Shown piece by piece: positions 1 through 7,747 of a DNA stretch of 64,000 bases. The stretch comes from Kineosporia aurantiaca JCM 3230 (GTDB lineage Bacteria > Actinomycetota > Actinomycetes > Actinomycetales > Kineosporiaceae), in NCBI GenBank assembly GCA_000719025.1, contig JODP01000004.1, forward strand, positions 248,001-312,000. The letters run 5' to 3'. Numbering within the stretch: the stretch's first letter is position 1; every line of letters starts with the position of its first letter. The notes under the pieces are model-generated. The model made no database searches. It was given only the letters and a program-made list of their open reading frames with translations, and was not told the origin of the DNA. Both the position numbers and the translations under genes were made by a program.

Positions 1-889
1 CGCGGCCTGCGCCCCGGCCAAGGTGAACGCCTCCTCGCAGGCCGCCATCCGGGTCGGGAAGTCCTACGCCGACGCGAAGGGCAACCTGAAGATCACCCGG
101 GTCGCCAAGGTCACCGACACGACGCACCAGTTCTCCGCCAACGACGTCACCCTGGACGCCGGTTACGGCACCGTCGGCATCTGCACCGGCGGTTCCTTCC
201 CGAGCGGTCACACCACCACCGCGTTCCAGGCCGGCATCACCCTGGCCACGCTGGTTCCCGAGCTCGCGCCCGAGGTCCTGGCCCGTGCCTCGGAGGCCGG
301 CAACGACCGGATCGTGCTCGGCGTGCACTACCCGCTCGACATCATCGGTGGCCGGATCGACGGCGAGGCCGCCCTGGCCGCCCGTTGGTCGGACGCGAAG
401 TACCGCACCGAGGTGCTCGAGCCGGCCCGCAAGGAACTGCTGAACTACCTGACCAAGACCAGCGGCAAGACGCTGGCCCAGGTGATCAAGAAGCAGAAGG
501 CCTACACGTCGAACCCGTACGGCGGCAAGAAGATCCCGGGCGGCACGGCGCAGATCGTCACCAACCGCAAGAGCGCGGTGAAGGTCTACTCCGAGCGGCT
601 GACCTACGGTTTCGGCCGGAGCGGAACCAAGGGCCTCAAGGCCTCGGTCCCCACCGGCGCCGAGAACCTGCTGATCACCACCTTCCCGAAGCTCACCTCG
701 GCGCAGCGTAAGAGCGTGCTGGCGCAGACCGAGCTGGCCTCCGGCTACCCGCTGGACCAGAGCCAGGCCGCGAGCGGTTCGTGGGAGCGGCTGAACCTGG
801 CCGCCGCCATGAGCGCGACCGTCAAGCTCGCGCACGGCAAGGTGACCGTGGTCTCCACGGGCGGCACCGCGAAGGTCATCAAGGGCTGA
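1..889 (+). CDS. PAP2-family acid phosphatase (5' end outside window)
   Basis: This is the C-terminal 295 residues of a PAP2/class A acid phosphatase-like protein, which hydrolyses phosphate monoesters, probably outside the membrane; any signal peptide lies off the window. The reading frame is open from base 2. The core phosphatase motifs are visible: the loop with FPSGHTT (near bases 195-220), then RIVLGVHYPLDIIGG (near 309-352), which has the spaced Arg, His and Asp of the third PAP2 motif. About 170 residues follow the catalytic core with no obvious domain. The gene ends just before a strong hairpin and converges on the next gene. The substrate is unknown. Confidence 0.8.
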   Translation, partial: AACAPAKVNASSQAAIRVGKSYADAKGNLKITRVAKVTDTTHQFSANDVTLDAGYGTVGICTGGSFPSGHTTTAFQAGITLATLVPELAPEVLARASEAGNDRIVLGVHYPLDIIGGRIDGEAALAARWSDAKYRTEVLEPARKELLNYLTKTSGKTLAQVIKKQKAYTSNPYGGKKIPGGTAQIVTNRKSAVKVYSERLTYGFGRSGTKGLKASVPTGAENLLITTFPKLTSAQRKSVLAQTELASGYPLDQSQAASGSWERLNLAAAMSATVKLAHGKVTVVSTGGTAKVIKG

Positions 890-904
890 TCCCCGCACCA
901 CCAG

Positions 905-937
905 AACGGCCCCGGCGGAACCTCCGCCGGGGCCGTT
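905..937. terminator. Bidirectional hairpin terminator
   Basis: A perfect 15-bp inverted repeat (905-919 with 923-937) closes on a 3-nt loop between the PAP2 gene and the convergent isomerase gene. There is no long T run, as is common for actinobacterial terminators. Position and symmetry suggest it ends both transcripts. Confidence 0.75.
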
Positions 938-950
938 CCGGTTTGGCCGG

Positions 951-1706
951 CTACACGGTCGGATCCCACTCAATGATCCGGGTGAGGACGCTCGGGTCGC
1001 CCTCGACCTTGACCGAGTCCAGCCCCAGACGCCCGTAGAAGAACAGCACCAGATCACTGCCGGTGGCGGTGACCGAGGCATCCGCCGGGGTGGTCGCGGA
1101 CATCTCGACCACCCGGACCCCCTCGCCCGAGAGCGACAGGCGCCACGAACGTCCCTCCTGGGCGTGGTAATCCAGGATCTCCGGCCGGTAGGGCCACGGG
1201 ACGCCGGTCGAACAGACCGTGGAGAGAAAATCGTCAACCCCGTCCAGGGCGATCTCCTGCGGAACGGGCTGCGGCGAGCCGATGGTGAGCTGCGCGTCGT
1301 ATGTGTGCACCGAGATCTCCTGCAGCTGGTGCCGGGCCACCGCGCCGCAGGTCTTCGGGGACTGCGAATCTTCCCACCACACCCAGCATCCGCGGTCCGG
1401 GCCGGCCGCGCGCAGGGCGTCCAGCATCTGCCGGGTCGACTCCGCCAACCAGGCCGCCTGGGCCTCCCGCTCCGGCGCCTCGGCGTCCACCTCGACCCGG
1501 CCCGGGGCCTCCGGACCCGCGGCGACCGTAGCGGCCCAGGAACGACGCCGGTTGCCGATGTGCTGCACCAGATCGAGCAGGGTCCAGTCGGGGCAGGTCG
1601 GCACCTGGACCTCCAGGCTGGGCGCCGAAGTGATCGCCGCCCGGAAAGCAGCCGAGCGCTCGTCGATCAGGCGCAGCCGATCAGAGAAATCCAGAGTGTT
1701 TGCCAC
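951..1706 (-). CDS. Maleylpyruvate isomerase family, mycothiol-dependent enzyme
   Basis: A 251-residue protein of the DinB-like, mycothiol-dependent maleylpyruvate isomerase family. Such proteins use mycothiol in isomerisation or conjugation of small molecules, and the exact substrate here is unknown. The N-terminal metal-binding four-helix region contains VPTCPDWTLLDLVQHIG, the usual family signature, and HQLQEISVHTYDAQ supplies the later His-rich helix. The C-terminal part resembles the family's SCP-like domain. I start at GTG 1706, where homology begins; a GTG at 1730 would add eight unlikely residues, and neither has a strong ribosome binding site. The family implies a mycothiol-producing actinobacterium. 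Confidence 0.75.
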   Translation of the reverse strand: MANTLDFSDRLRLIDERSAAFRAAITSAPSLEVQVPTCPDWTLLDLVQHIGNRRRSWAATVAAGPEAPGRVEVDAEAPEREAQAAWLAESTRQMLDALRAAGPDRGCWVWWEDSQSPKTCGAVARHQLQEISVHTYDAQLTIGSPQPVPQEIALDGVDDFLSTVCSTGVPWPYRPEILDYHAQEGRSWRLSLSGEGVRVVEMSATTPADASVTATGSDLVLFFYGRLGLDSVKVEGDPSVLTRIIEWDPTV

Positions 1707-1747
1707 AGGCGCTGTGTAGCACCTTCGCACCGGCCACAGCCAGCCAA

Positions 1748-2674
1748 TTACCGCAGCCGCAGCACGATCTTGCCCCGCCGCGGCCCCTTCGCCTCCACCA
1801 ACTCATGCGCCTCAGAAGCCTTTTCAAGAACGCACACAGCCTGGATCGGAACCCGGAAACGCCCCTGCCGAGCCAGTTCTGCGGCGACCGCGAGACCGTG
1901 TTCGCCGCTGGGCTCGCCGTCCAGACGGCCCATCGAGAGCGCAACCCCCAGCCCCGGCCCGGAGAAATCAGCCAGCGTGAGCACTTTCCCCGGCGCCCCG
2001 GTCAGCGCGATCAGCTCCGGCAGGCACCCGTTCCCGGCCACATCGAGCGCCAGATCCACCGGTCCCGCTCGCCCGGCCAGACCCGTCCCGTAAGCCAGGG
2101 GCTCCGCGCCGAGCCCGGCGACGAAAGCCTCATTGCCGGGACGCGTCGTCCCGATCACGCGGGCACCGCGGGCCACTGCGAGCTGGACGGCAAGACTGCC
2201 CACTCCCCCGGCCGCCCCGTTGACCAGCAACGAACGTCCATCATGGACGGCTTTCACCCCCAGCCGGTCCAGCGCCCGGGTGGCCGTCTCGATCCCCGTG
2301 CCCGCCCCACCGGCTTCGTCCCAGGTCATCGCCTCCGGCTTCGCGGCCCAGAAGCGCAACACAGCGAACTCCGCACTCGCCCCACCCAGGCGAGCCACGT
2401 CCACGGCTCCGAAAACCTCGTCGCCCAAGGCCGTTCCCACCACTCCGGACCCGACCTCGTCCACCACGCCCGCCGCGTCCACCCCCGGTATGTGCGGCAG
2501 CTTCACCCGCGCCGCGGTTGGTGTCGTGCCACTTCGCAGCGCCGCGTCCACCGGCGAGACTCCGGCCGCGACCACCCGGATCCGGACCTCCCCCGGCCCG
2601 GCGTGCGGCTCGGGCATTTCCTGGACCGAGAGAACCGACGGCGGACCGAACTCTGCATACTGGAGTGCGAACAT
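1748..2674 (-). CDS. NADP-dependent MDR-family oxidoreductase (quinone oxidoreductase-like)
   Basis: A 308-residue zinc-independent medium-chain dehydrogenase of the quinone oxidoreductase type. The N-terminal GroES-like domain has GPGEVRIRVVAAGVSPVD and the HIPGVDAAGVV segment. The Rossmann domain carries LLVNGAAGGVGSLAVQLA, the AxxGGVG nucleotide motif. The zinc-binding cysteines of classical alcohol dehydrogenases are absent. It likely reduces an activated double bond or quinone with NADPH. It is divergent from a TetR-family gene about 70 bp away, and such pairs are often repressor and target. The physiological substrate is not predictable. Confidence 0.8.
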   Translation of the reverse strand: MFALQYAEFGPPSVLSVQEMPEPHAGPGEVRIRVVAAGVSPVDAALRSGTTPTAARVKLPHIPGVDAAGVVDEVGSGVVGTALGDEVFGAVDVARLGGASAEFAVLRFWAAKPEAMTWDEAGGAGTGIETATRALDRLGVKAVHDGRSLLVNGAAGGVGSLAVQLAVARGARVIGTTRPGNEAFVAGLGAEPLAYGTGLAGRAGPVDLALDVAGNGCLPELIALTGAPGKVLTLADFSGPGLGVALSMGRLDGEPSGEHGLAVAAELARQGRFRVPIQAVCVLEKASEAHELVEAKGPRRGKIVLRLR

Positions 2675-2718
2675 GTCCGAACCGTAGGCACTTCGGCCAC
2701 CCCAGCCGGCTCAGAGGG

Positions 2719-2728
2719 CTCAATTGAG
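2719..2728. promoter_or_regulatory. Short palindrome, candidate TetR operator
   Basis: CTCAATTGAG is a perfect 10-bp palindrome in the gap between the oxidoreductase and the TetR-family gene. Its A/T core stands out against G+C-rich flanks. It could be the operator for the adjacent regulator, but no second copy was found. Confidence 0.35.
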
Positions 2729-2744
2729 AGAGGTTGCGAGCGGA

Positions 2745-3368
2745 TTGCCTCGTTCCGACGCGGTCCGAAGTCAGGACCGGATCCTGGCCGCGGCCCGGCA
2801 GGGCTTTGCGGCGCACGGCCTCGACCTGCCGGTGCGCGAGATCGCCCGGCGGGCGGGGGTGGGCCCGGCCACCGTCTACCGGCACTTCCCGTCCCGCCCG
2901 GATCTGGTGCATGCCGTCCTCGCCGCCCACGTCGCCGTCTGCCAGGCCGACCTGCGCTCAGTCCAGGACGATCCCGATCCCTGGCGCGCGCTCAGCGCGG
3001 TGATCCACAGCTTTGCCGAGCACCAGCTCACGGACGGCCGGCTGAACGAGGTCCTGCTCGGCTCCCATCCGGCGGCGCGGGCCTTCGGCGCCGAGCGCCG
3101 TGCTCATGCGCGGGCTCTGGAACGGCTGGTCGGCCGGGCCCGTCAGGCTGGGGTGCTGCGGGAGGGGGTGGACGTGCGGGATGTGCGGGCCGGGCTCTTG
3201 GCGATCAGCTCGCTCGGGGTTCTGCCGGCGGCGACTGCGCGAGAGACAGTGGGCCGCTTGGTAGGAGTTCTGCTGGCTGGGCTGGCTCGTCGTCCGATGC
3301 CCCGCGATTCACTGGCCCTGGATTCACTGCCCCTGGATTCACTGCCCCCTGGAAGCAGAGGGCAGTGA
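2745..3368 (+). CDS. TetR/AcrR-family transcriptional regulator
   Basis: A TetR-family repressor of 207 residues if started at TTG 2745 (purine-rich GAGAGAGG lies upstream); TTG 2724 is an alternative adding seven residues. The N-terminal DNA-binding domain is clear, with RILAAARQGFAAHG for helix 1 and VREIARRAGVGPATVYRHF for the helix-turn-helix. The C-terminal ligand domain matches the common actinobacterial SbtR-like form. Divergence from the oxidoreductase suggests it represses that gene. The last 15 residues are three copies of DSLxL/P encoded by a 15-bp tandem repeat, an unusual tail. The inducer is unknown. Confidence 0.8.
   Translation: MPRSDAVRSQDRILAAARQGFAAHGLDLPVREIARRAGVGPATVYRHFPSRPDLVHAVLAAHVAVCQADLRSVQDDPDPWRALSAVIHSFAEHQLTDGRLNEVLLGSHPAARAFGAERRAHARALERLVGRARQAGVLREGVDVRDVRAGLLAISSLGVLPAATARETVGRLVGVLLAGLARRPMPRDSLALDSLPLDSLPPGSRGQ
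3306..3350 (+). repeat. Three 15-bp tandem repeats at the TetR 3' end
   Basis: Three near-identical 15-bp units starting GATTCACTG occur at 3306, 3321 and 3336. They encode DSLAL, DSLPL and DSLPP at the C terminus of the TetR-family protein. The third unit is also the left arm of the hairpin that follows. Confidence 0.85.
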
Positions 3369-3371
3369 ATC
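3336..3371. terminator. Hairpin spanning the TetR stop codon
   Basis: A perfect 12-bp inverted repeat (3336-3347 with 3360-3371) separated by 12 nt includes the last codons and the stop of the TetR-family gene. It lies between convergent genes, so it may terminate both. The left arm belongs to the tandem repeat, so the repeat may have spread from the terminator arm. Confidence 0.5.
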
Positions 3372-3384
3372 ATCGGGTCCGACC

Positions 3385-3753
3385 TCAGGAAACGATCTCC
3401 TCGGGCAGGTCCTCGACGGTCTCGGCGGTCCGGATCGATTCGCGTCCGCGGCGGGCCGAGAGCTTGGCCGTGCTGGTCTCCAGCGACTTGGTCAGCTTGT
3501 GCACGGCACCGTGGAACGCGTCGTGCACGTTCCCGGCCGAATGGGTCACGACCAGCGACTTCACCCCGGTGATCCGGGCGTCCAGACCGCACCGGATGTC
3601 GTCGTTCCCCGGCTTGTCGCCGTTCTGGTCGCTCAGGTGCACGTCGACCCGGACCAGCTGGTCGGCGAAGCGGGACAGGTCGTCGAGGAGTTCGTCCTCG
3701 ATCCAGTCGGTCTCCGTCCGGATGTGCTTGTCGGTCTGCACTTGAACCTGCAC
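3385..3753 (-). CDS. Short HPF/RaiA-family ribosome-associated protein
   Basis: A 122-residue protein of the HPF/RaiA (S30AE) family, which bind the 30S subunit and silence or protect ribosomes in stress or stationary phase. The region from VQVQTDKHI through VRVDVHLSDQNGDKPG to DAFHGAVHKLTKSLETSTAKL has the expected beta-alpha-beta-alpha pattern. It lacks the C-terminal dimerisation domain of long HPF, so it resembles RaiA or a stress-specific paralog. I start at GTG 3753 because a GGAGG lies six bases upstream; an in-frame upstream start would add 15 unconserved residues. It stands alone, convergent with the TetR-family gene. Confidence 0.75.
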   Translation of the reverse strand: MQVQVQTDKHIRTETDWIEDELLDDLSRFADQLVRVDVHLSDQNGDKPGNDDIRCGLDARITGVKSLVVTHSAGNVHDAFHGAVHKLTKSLETSTAKLSARRGRESIRTAETVEDLPEEIVS

Positions 3754-3825
3754 GGGCCACCTCCATTGCGATCGCGTTGCTGCCCGGAAGGCTTCCACAG
3801 ACCCGCGACCACCGCGACGGGAGAT

Positions 3826-4593
3826 TTACGCCCGGGCGGTCAGCAGCCGGGCGGTGGCCGGGAGGCGGTAGCTTCCGGACGAGGTCCGGTACCGGCTGAT
3901 CTGCTCGGACATCGCCGCGCGGACCAGTTGCTCGTCGAGGGCGGCGTAGAGCGGCTGGAGGGGCCCGAATCCGGCGGCGAAGTCCCACCAGGCGTCGAAA
4001 TCGGGATATTCCGTCTCCCAGCGGAACCACGAGGCCTCGACCTCACGGAATCCGGCCTGGGCGAGGTGGTCTTCGAGAGCACCGGGGCGGGACGACTCGG
4101 CGAACAGCCCCTCGAAGTCCGGGACCGGCGCTTGGAGCTCGCGCAGCAGGGGTAGCCCGACCCCGGTATAGGGGCTGGAGGCCAGGTCGGTCCAGGTGGC
4201 GATGCTCAGGAGGCCCTGGGGACGCAGCACCCGGGCCGCCTCCTGGGACGATTCCTCGAAGGATGCGAGCCCGCTCAGCAGCAGGCCCATCCGGGAGATG
4301 ACCGCGTCCACACTGCCGTCGTCGAATTCGAGTCCGGTCATGTTCATCCGGCGGAAGTCGACCTTGAGGCCCGCCTCAGCGGCGTCGGCGCGGCCGACCG
4401 CCAGCACCGCCGGGTTGAGGTCGATCGCGGTGATCCGCAGGTCGGGGCGCCGACGGCTGAGCTCCAGACTCAACTGCCCGGTCCCGCAGGCGATCTGGAC
4501 GACCTGAGCGCCCGCCGGCAGGTGCTCCAGGGGAGCCAGCAGGGGATCGACGAGTCCGGCCAGGAGGCGGAGGATGTTGGCCTGGTCTGTCAC
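3826..4593 (-). CDS. Class I SAM-dependent methyltransferase
   Basis: A 255-residue methyltransferase with a Rossmann-like SAM fold. Motif I is VVQIACGTGQLSLEL at about residues 32-46, followed by ITAIDLNP with the acidic residue that binds the SAM ribose. The post-I region RMNMTGLEFDDGSVDAVISRMGLL matches motifs II-III of UbiE/Methyltransf_11 proteins. GTG 4593 is chosen because an AGGAG-like site lies upstream; the frame runs further up without a family match. The gene is divergent from an aldo/keto reductase. The methyl acceptor, probably a small molecule, is unknown. Confidence 0.75.
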   Translation of the reverse strand: MTDQANILRLLAGLVDPLLAPLEHLPAGAQVVQIACGTGQLSLELSRRRPDLRITAIDLNPAVLAVGRADAAEAGLKVDFRRMNMTGLEFDDGSVDAVISRMGLLLSGLASFEESSQEAARVLRPQGLLSIATWTDLASSPYTGVGLPLLRELQAPVPDFEGLFAESSRPGALEDHLAQAGFREVEASWFRWETEYPDFDAWWDFAAGFGPLQPLYAALDEQLVRAAMSEQISRYRTSSGSYRLPATARLLTARA

Positions 4594-4657
4594 TGAGTTC
4601 TGCTCCTGTGCGAAGAAAATGGCTTCGCCCGAGTCAACCAACGATCCGATCGGCCGC

Positions 4658-4692
4658 CCATACCCGATCGGGGCCGGTCCATACGCGATCGA
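4658..4692. promoter_or_regulatory. Direct repeat pair 21 bp apart
   Basis: CCATACCCGATCGG (4658) and CCATACGCGATCGA (4679) differ at two bases and start exactly 21 bp apart, two helical turns. They lie in the gap between the divergent methyltransferase and aldo/keto reductase genes. This spacing suits a dimeric regulator on one DNA face; no regulator gene is adjacent. Confidence 0.35.
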
Positions 4693-4762
4693 GTCAGGCC
4701 GGAACCGGCCCGGCGGGCGCCTACGGATGTCAGACGCGGCACCGTTCGGTAACGTCCGGAGC

Positions 4763-5812
4763 ATGGAGTATCGCCAGCTTGGACGGTCGGGCCTGCGGGT
4801 CTCGACGATCACCATGGGAACCATGACCTTCGGAGGGAAGGGGAACTTCGCCAACGTCGGCACCACCGGTGTCGACGTGGCCCGGCGCCAGATCGATCTG
4901 GCCCTGGACGCCGGGGTGAACCTGATCGACACCGCCGACGTGTACTCGGGCGGGCTGAGCGAGGAGATCACCGGGGAGGTGCTGCAGGGCCGGCGGGACG
5001 AGGTGCTGCTGGCGACCAAGGCCCGGATGGTCGTCGGCCCGGGCCCCAACGACGGCGGCGCCTCGCGTTACCACATCGTGCGCTCGGCCGAGCAGAGCCT
5101 GAAGCGGCTGCGCACCGACCACATCGACCTCTACCAGATCCACGAGTGGGACGGTCAGACCCCACTGGAGGAGACCCTCGAGGCCCTGGACACCCTGGTC
5201 CGCTCGGGCAAGGTGCGCTACGTCGGGGTCTCGAACTACAGCGGCTGGCAGCTGCTGAAGGCGCTGGCCACCGCGGACTCCCACCACTACCAGCGGTACG
5301 TGTCCCAGCAGATCCACTACACGCTGCAGGCCCGCGAGGCCGAGCAGGAACTGATCCCGCTCACCCTCGACCAGGGTCTCGGCGTGCTGGTCTGGAGCCC
5401 GCTGGCCGGCGGCCTGCTCTCGGGCAAGTACCGGCGCGACGTCACCGCCCCGGAGGGCTCACGGCACCTCACCGACTGGAACGAGCCGCCGGTCCACGAC
5501 GAGAACAAGCTCTACGACATTGTCGACGTCCTGGTCGAGATCGGTGCGGCCCACCAGGTCTCGGCGGCCCAGGTGGCCCTGGCCTGGCTGCTCGGGCGCC
5601 CCGGCGTGACCTCGCTGGTGATCGGGGCCCGGACCGAGGAGCAGCTGGCCGACAACCTGGCCGCGGCCGACCTGGTGCTCACCGAGGACGAGCGGACCCG
5701 GCTGGACACGGTCAGCGGGGTGCCGCTGCCCTACCCGCACTGGCACCAGGCGAACACAGCAAACGACCGGCTCTCGGCCGCCGACCTGACCCTGCTCAAG
5801 CCGCACCTGTGA
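4763..5812 (+). CDS. Aldo/keto reductase
   Basis: A 349-residue NADPH-dependent aldo/keto reductase (TIM barrel). MEYRQLGRSGLRVSTITMG is the standard N terminus, which fixes the start at ATG 4763. The catalytic Asp and Tyr are in NLIDTADVYSGG, the Lys in LATKARM, and the next conserved segment is DHIDLYQIHEWD, with His. NADP-binding GYSPLAGG-like and RPGVTSLVIGARTEEQL segments are in place near the C terminus. It resembles the YajO/YhdN-type family, whose members reduce aldehydes or oxidise sugars; the real substrate is unknown. It is divergent from the methyltransferase gene. Confidence 0.85.
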   Translation: MEYRQLGRSGLRVSTITMGTMTFGGKGNFANVGTTGVDVARRQIDLALDAGVNLIDTADVYSGGLSEEITGEVLQGRRDEVLLATKARMVVGPGPNDGGASRYHIVRSAEQSLKRLRTDHIDLYQIHEWDGQTPLEETLEALDTLVRSGKVRYVGVSNYSGWQLLKALATADSHHYQRYVSQQIHYTLQAREAEQELIPLTLDQGLGVLVWSPLAGGLLSGKYRRDVTAPEGSRHLTDWNEPPVHDENKLYDIVDVLVEIGAAHQVSAAQVALAWLLGRPGVTSLVIGARTEEQLADNLAAADLVLTEDERTRLDTVSGVPLPYPHWHQANTANDRLSAADLTLLKPHL

Positions 5813-5828
5813 GCTGACCCGGAACCTC

Positions 5829-6428
5829 TCAGGCCGAATCCGGCCGGTCGCGAAGGTCCGCCTCCGTGATCGGCCGGAGCACCCGGCAGGGCACCCCGAC
5901 CGCCACACACATCGGCGGGACGTCGTGCGTCACCACACTGCCCGCCCCGATCACCGAGCCGTAGCCGATCCTCACGCCGGGCAGCACGACGGCGTTGCTC
6001 CCGATCCACACCTTGTCCTCGAGCACGATCGGCTTGGAGAAGCGCCGGAAGTCGACCCGCAGCTCCGGGTGGATCGGATGGCCGGTGGTGGTCAGCGTGA
6101 CGCCGGGGCCGATCATCACCCCGTGCCCGATCCGGATCTCGACGTCGTCCACGAAAGTCAGGTTGACGTTGCCGAAGAAGTCGTCGCCGATGTGCACGTT
6201 GCTGCCGAAGCCGGCCTGGAACGGCGAGAGCAGGACGGTGCGCGCCCCGACCGTCCCGAGAATGGATTCCAGCAGCTCACGCCGCCGTTCGGCCGCACTG
6301 GGCCGGGTCTGGTTGTAATCGAAGATCAGGTCGGCGCGGCGTTGCGGGGCCTGGAAGGACGCCTCGGACTCGGTGTAGAGCTCCCCCTTACGGATCCGGG
6401 CGAGCACCGCGTCCTCAGCATCACTCAT
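5829..6428 (-). CDS. Sugar O-acetyltransferase (maltose/galactoside acetyltransferase type)
   Basis: A 199-residue left-handed beta-helix acetyltransferase that would transfer acetyl from acetyl-CoA to a sugar hydroxyl. The N-terminal Mac domain is represented by RIRKGELYTESEASF. Hexapeptide repeats follow, including GSNVHIGDDFFGNVNLTF, the catalytic-His segment TTTGHPIHPELR, and VWIGSNAVVLPGVRIGYGSVIGAGSVV. The ATG overlaps the TGA of the upstream hexuronate reductase by 4 bp, so it is translationally coupled and the last gene of the leftward uronate operon. Why an acetyltransferase sits there is unclear; trapping or detoxifying surplus sugar acids is possible. Confidence 0.85.
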   Translation of the reverse strand: MSDAEDAVLARIRKGELYTESEASFQAPQRRADLIFDYNQTRPSAAERRRELLESILGTVGARTVLLSPFQAGFGSNVHIGDDFFGNVNLTFVDDVEIRIGHGVMIGPGVTLTTTGHPIHPELRVDFRRFSKPIVLEDKVWIGSNAVVLPGVRIGYGSVIGAGSVVTHDVPPMCVAVGVPCRVLRPITEADLRDRPDSA

Positions 6429-7747
6429 CGGGCCACCTCGGTCAGCTTCTCACTCAGGCACTGGCGGAACTCCTGATCCTCGGGAAGATCCGGCCCGAAC
6501 ACCGGCTCCACGGCCAGCAGCGCGTCCATCAGGTGGCCCGGCCCGGTGACGGCCGCGCGCAGCCGGTCGGCGTTCGGGTCGTCCAGGGGCAGCTCGCCCT
6601 CGGTGACCGCGGCCTGAACATAGGTCATCCAGGCGGCCACGCCCAGAATCGCGGACTCGGGCAGCCGCCCGGCCGCCCGGGCGTCCCGGATCGTGCCCAG
6701 CAGGCGCGGGCCCAGTTTCAGGCTCCCGTCCATCGCCACCTGGGTGGTGCGGTGCGGCAGGGCCGGGTTCCGGAACCGCTCCAGCACGGTGCGGCCGTAA
6801 TCCAGCACTTCCAGGCCGTCCTCGGCCAGCGTCGGGGCCACGTCGTCCTCGATCAGGTGCCAGGCCGCCTCGGCCAGCCGGTCGTCCGAAGCCGCCTGCG
6901 CGATCGTGGTGTACCCGGACAGGGCGCCGAGATAGGCGATCAGCGAATGACTTCCGTTCAGGACCCGCAGTTTGCGCCGCTCGTACGGGGCCACGTCGGC
7001 GACCAGCTCGGCGCCGGCCTTCTCCCACGCGGGGCGGGCGGCCGCGAAATCGTCCTGGATCACCCACTGCCGGAACGGTTCGGCGACCACCAGCGCCGCG
7101 TCCTCGGCTCCGAGCAGGCCGGCGGCCTCGGCGCGGTCGGCGTCGGTGGTCGCGGGAACGATCCGGTCCACCATGGAACAGGGAAAACGGACGTTCTCGG
7201 CGGCCCACGCGGCCACCTCGCCGGAGCTGTTGGCCAGGATCAGGTCGCGGAGCACCTCGCCGTTGCCGTTGAGGTTGTCGCAGGACAGCACGGTGATCGG
7301 CGATCCGCCGCCCCGGTACCGCGCCGTGAGTCCGGCGATCAGCCGGTCGATGGCCCCGCCCGGCCCGGTCCGGTAGCCCTTCTCGGTGATCGTCAGCGTC
7401 ACCACCTGCACCGCCGGGTCGGCGATCCGGGCGCTGAGCCGGGCGGTTTCGCTGCTCCCGTCGATGACATCACGAACCTGGGTAATCACGTCCAGACGGT
7501 CACCCTGGGGCCCGCGTTCCAGCACCGAGTACAGGCCGTCCTGAGGACGCAGCTGGTTGACCACGGTGGCCGAGCGCAGGGTGACGCCACAGATCCCCCA
7601 CTCGCCCGACGGGTCCGCGAGCTGGGTGTAGACGGCCTGGTGGGCGCGGTGGAAGGCGCCGATGCCCAGATGCACGAGGCCGACCGGGGCCCCGGGGCCG
7701 AACGGACGCTCCGAAATTCCCAGAGCGTCGGCCGAAAGCCGTTTCAC
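6425..7747 (-). CDS. Mannitol dehydrogenase-family hexuronate reductase
   Basis: A 440-residue polyol dehydrogenase of the mannitol dehydrogenase/UxuB/UxaB family. The N-terminal NAD-binding region has VGLVHLGIGAFHRAHQAVYT, typical of fructuronate reductase. The active-site region includes RKLRVLNGSHSLIAYLG with the Lys-Asn-His pattern of the family. GTG 7747 overlaps the stop of the altronate dehydratase gene by 4 bp. The partner dehydratase is altronate-type, so tagaturonate reduction to altronate is the expected reaction, although the sequence looks more UxuB-like. No mannonate dehydratase gene is in the window. Confidence 0.8.
   Translation of the reverse strand: MKRLSADALGISERPFGPGAPVGLVHLGIGAFHRAHQAVYTQLADPSGEWGICGVTLRSATVVNQLRPQDGLYSVLERGPQGDRLDVITQVRDVIDGSSETARLSARIADPAVQVVTLTITEKGYRTGPGGAIDRLIAGLTARYRGGGSPITVLSCDNLNGNGEVLRDLILANSSGEVAAWAAENVRFPCSMVDRIVPATTDADRAEAAGLLGAEDAALVVAEPFRQWVIQDDFAAARPAWEKAGAELVADVAPYERRKLRVLNGSHSLIAYLGALSGYTTIAQAASDDRLAEAAWHLIEDDVAPTLAEDGLEVLDYGRTVLERFRNPALPHRTTQVAMDGSLKLGPRLLGTIRDARAAGRLPESAILGVAAWMTYVQAAVTEGELPLDDPNADRLRAAVTGPGHLMDALLAVEPVFGPDLPEDQEFRQCLSEKLTEVAR

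Noticed and set aside
4594..4762. N-terminal extension of the aldo/keto reductase or methyltransferase into their shared gap
   Set aside because: Both frames are open, but family N termini and ribosome binding sites place the starts at 4763 and 4593, and the gap holds direct repeats.
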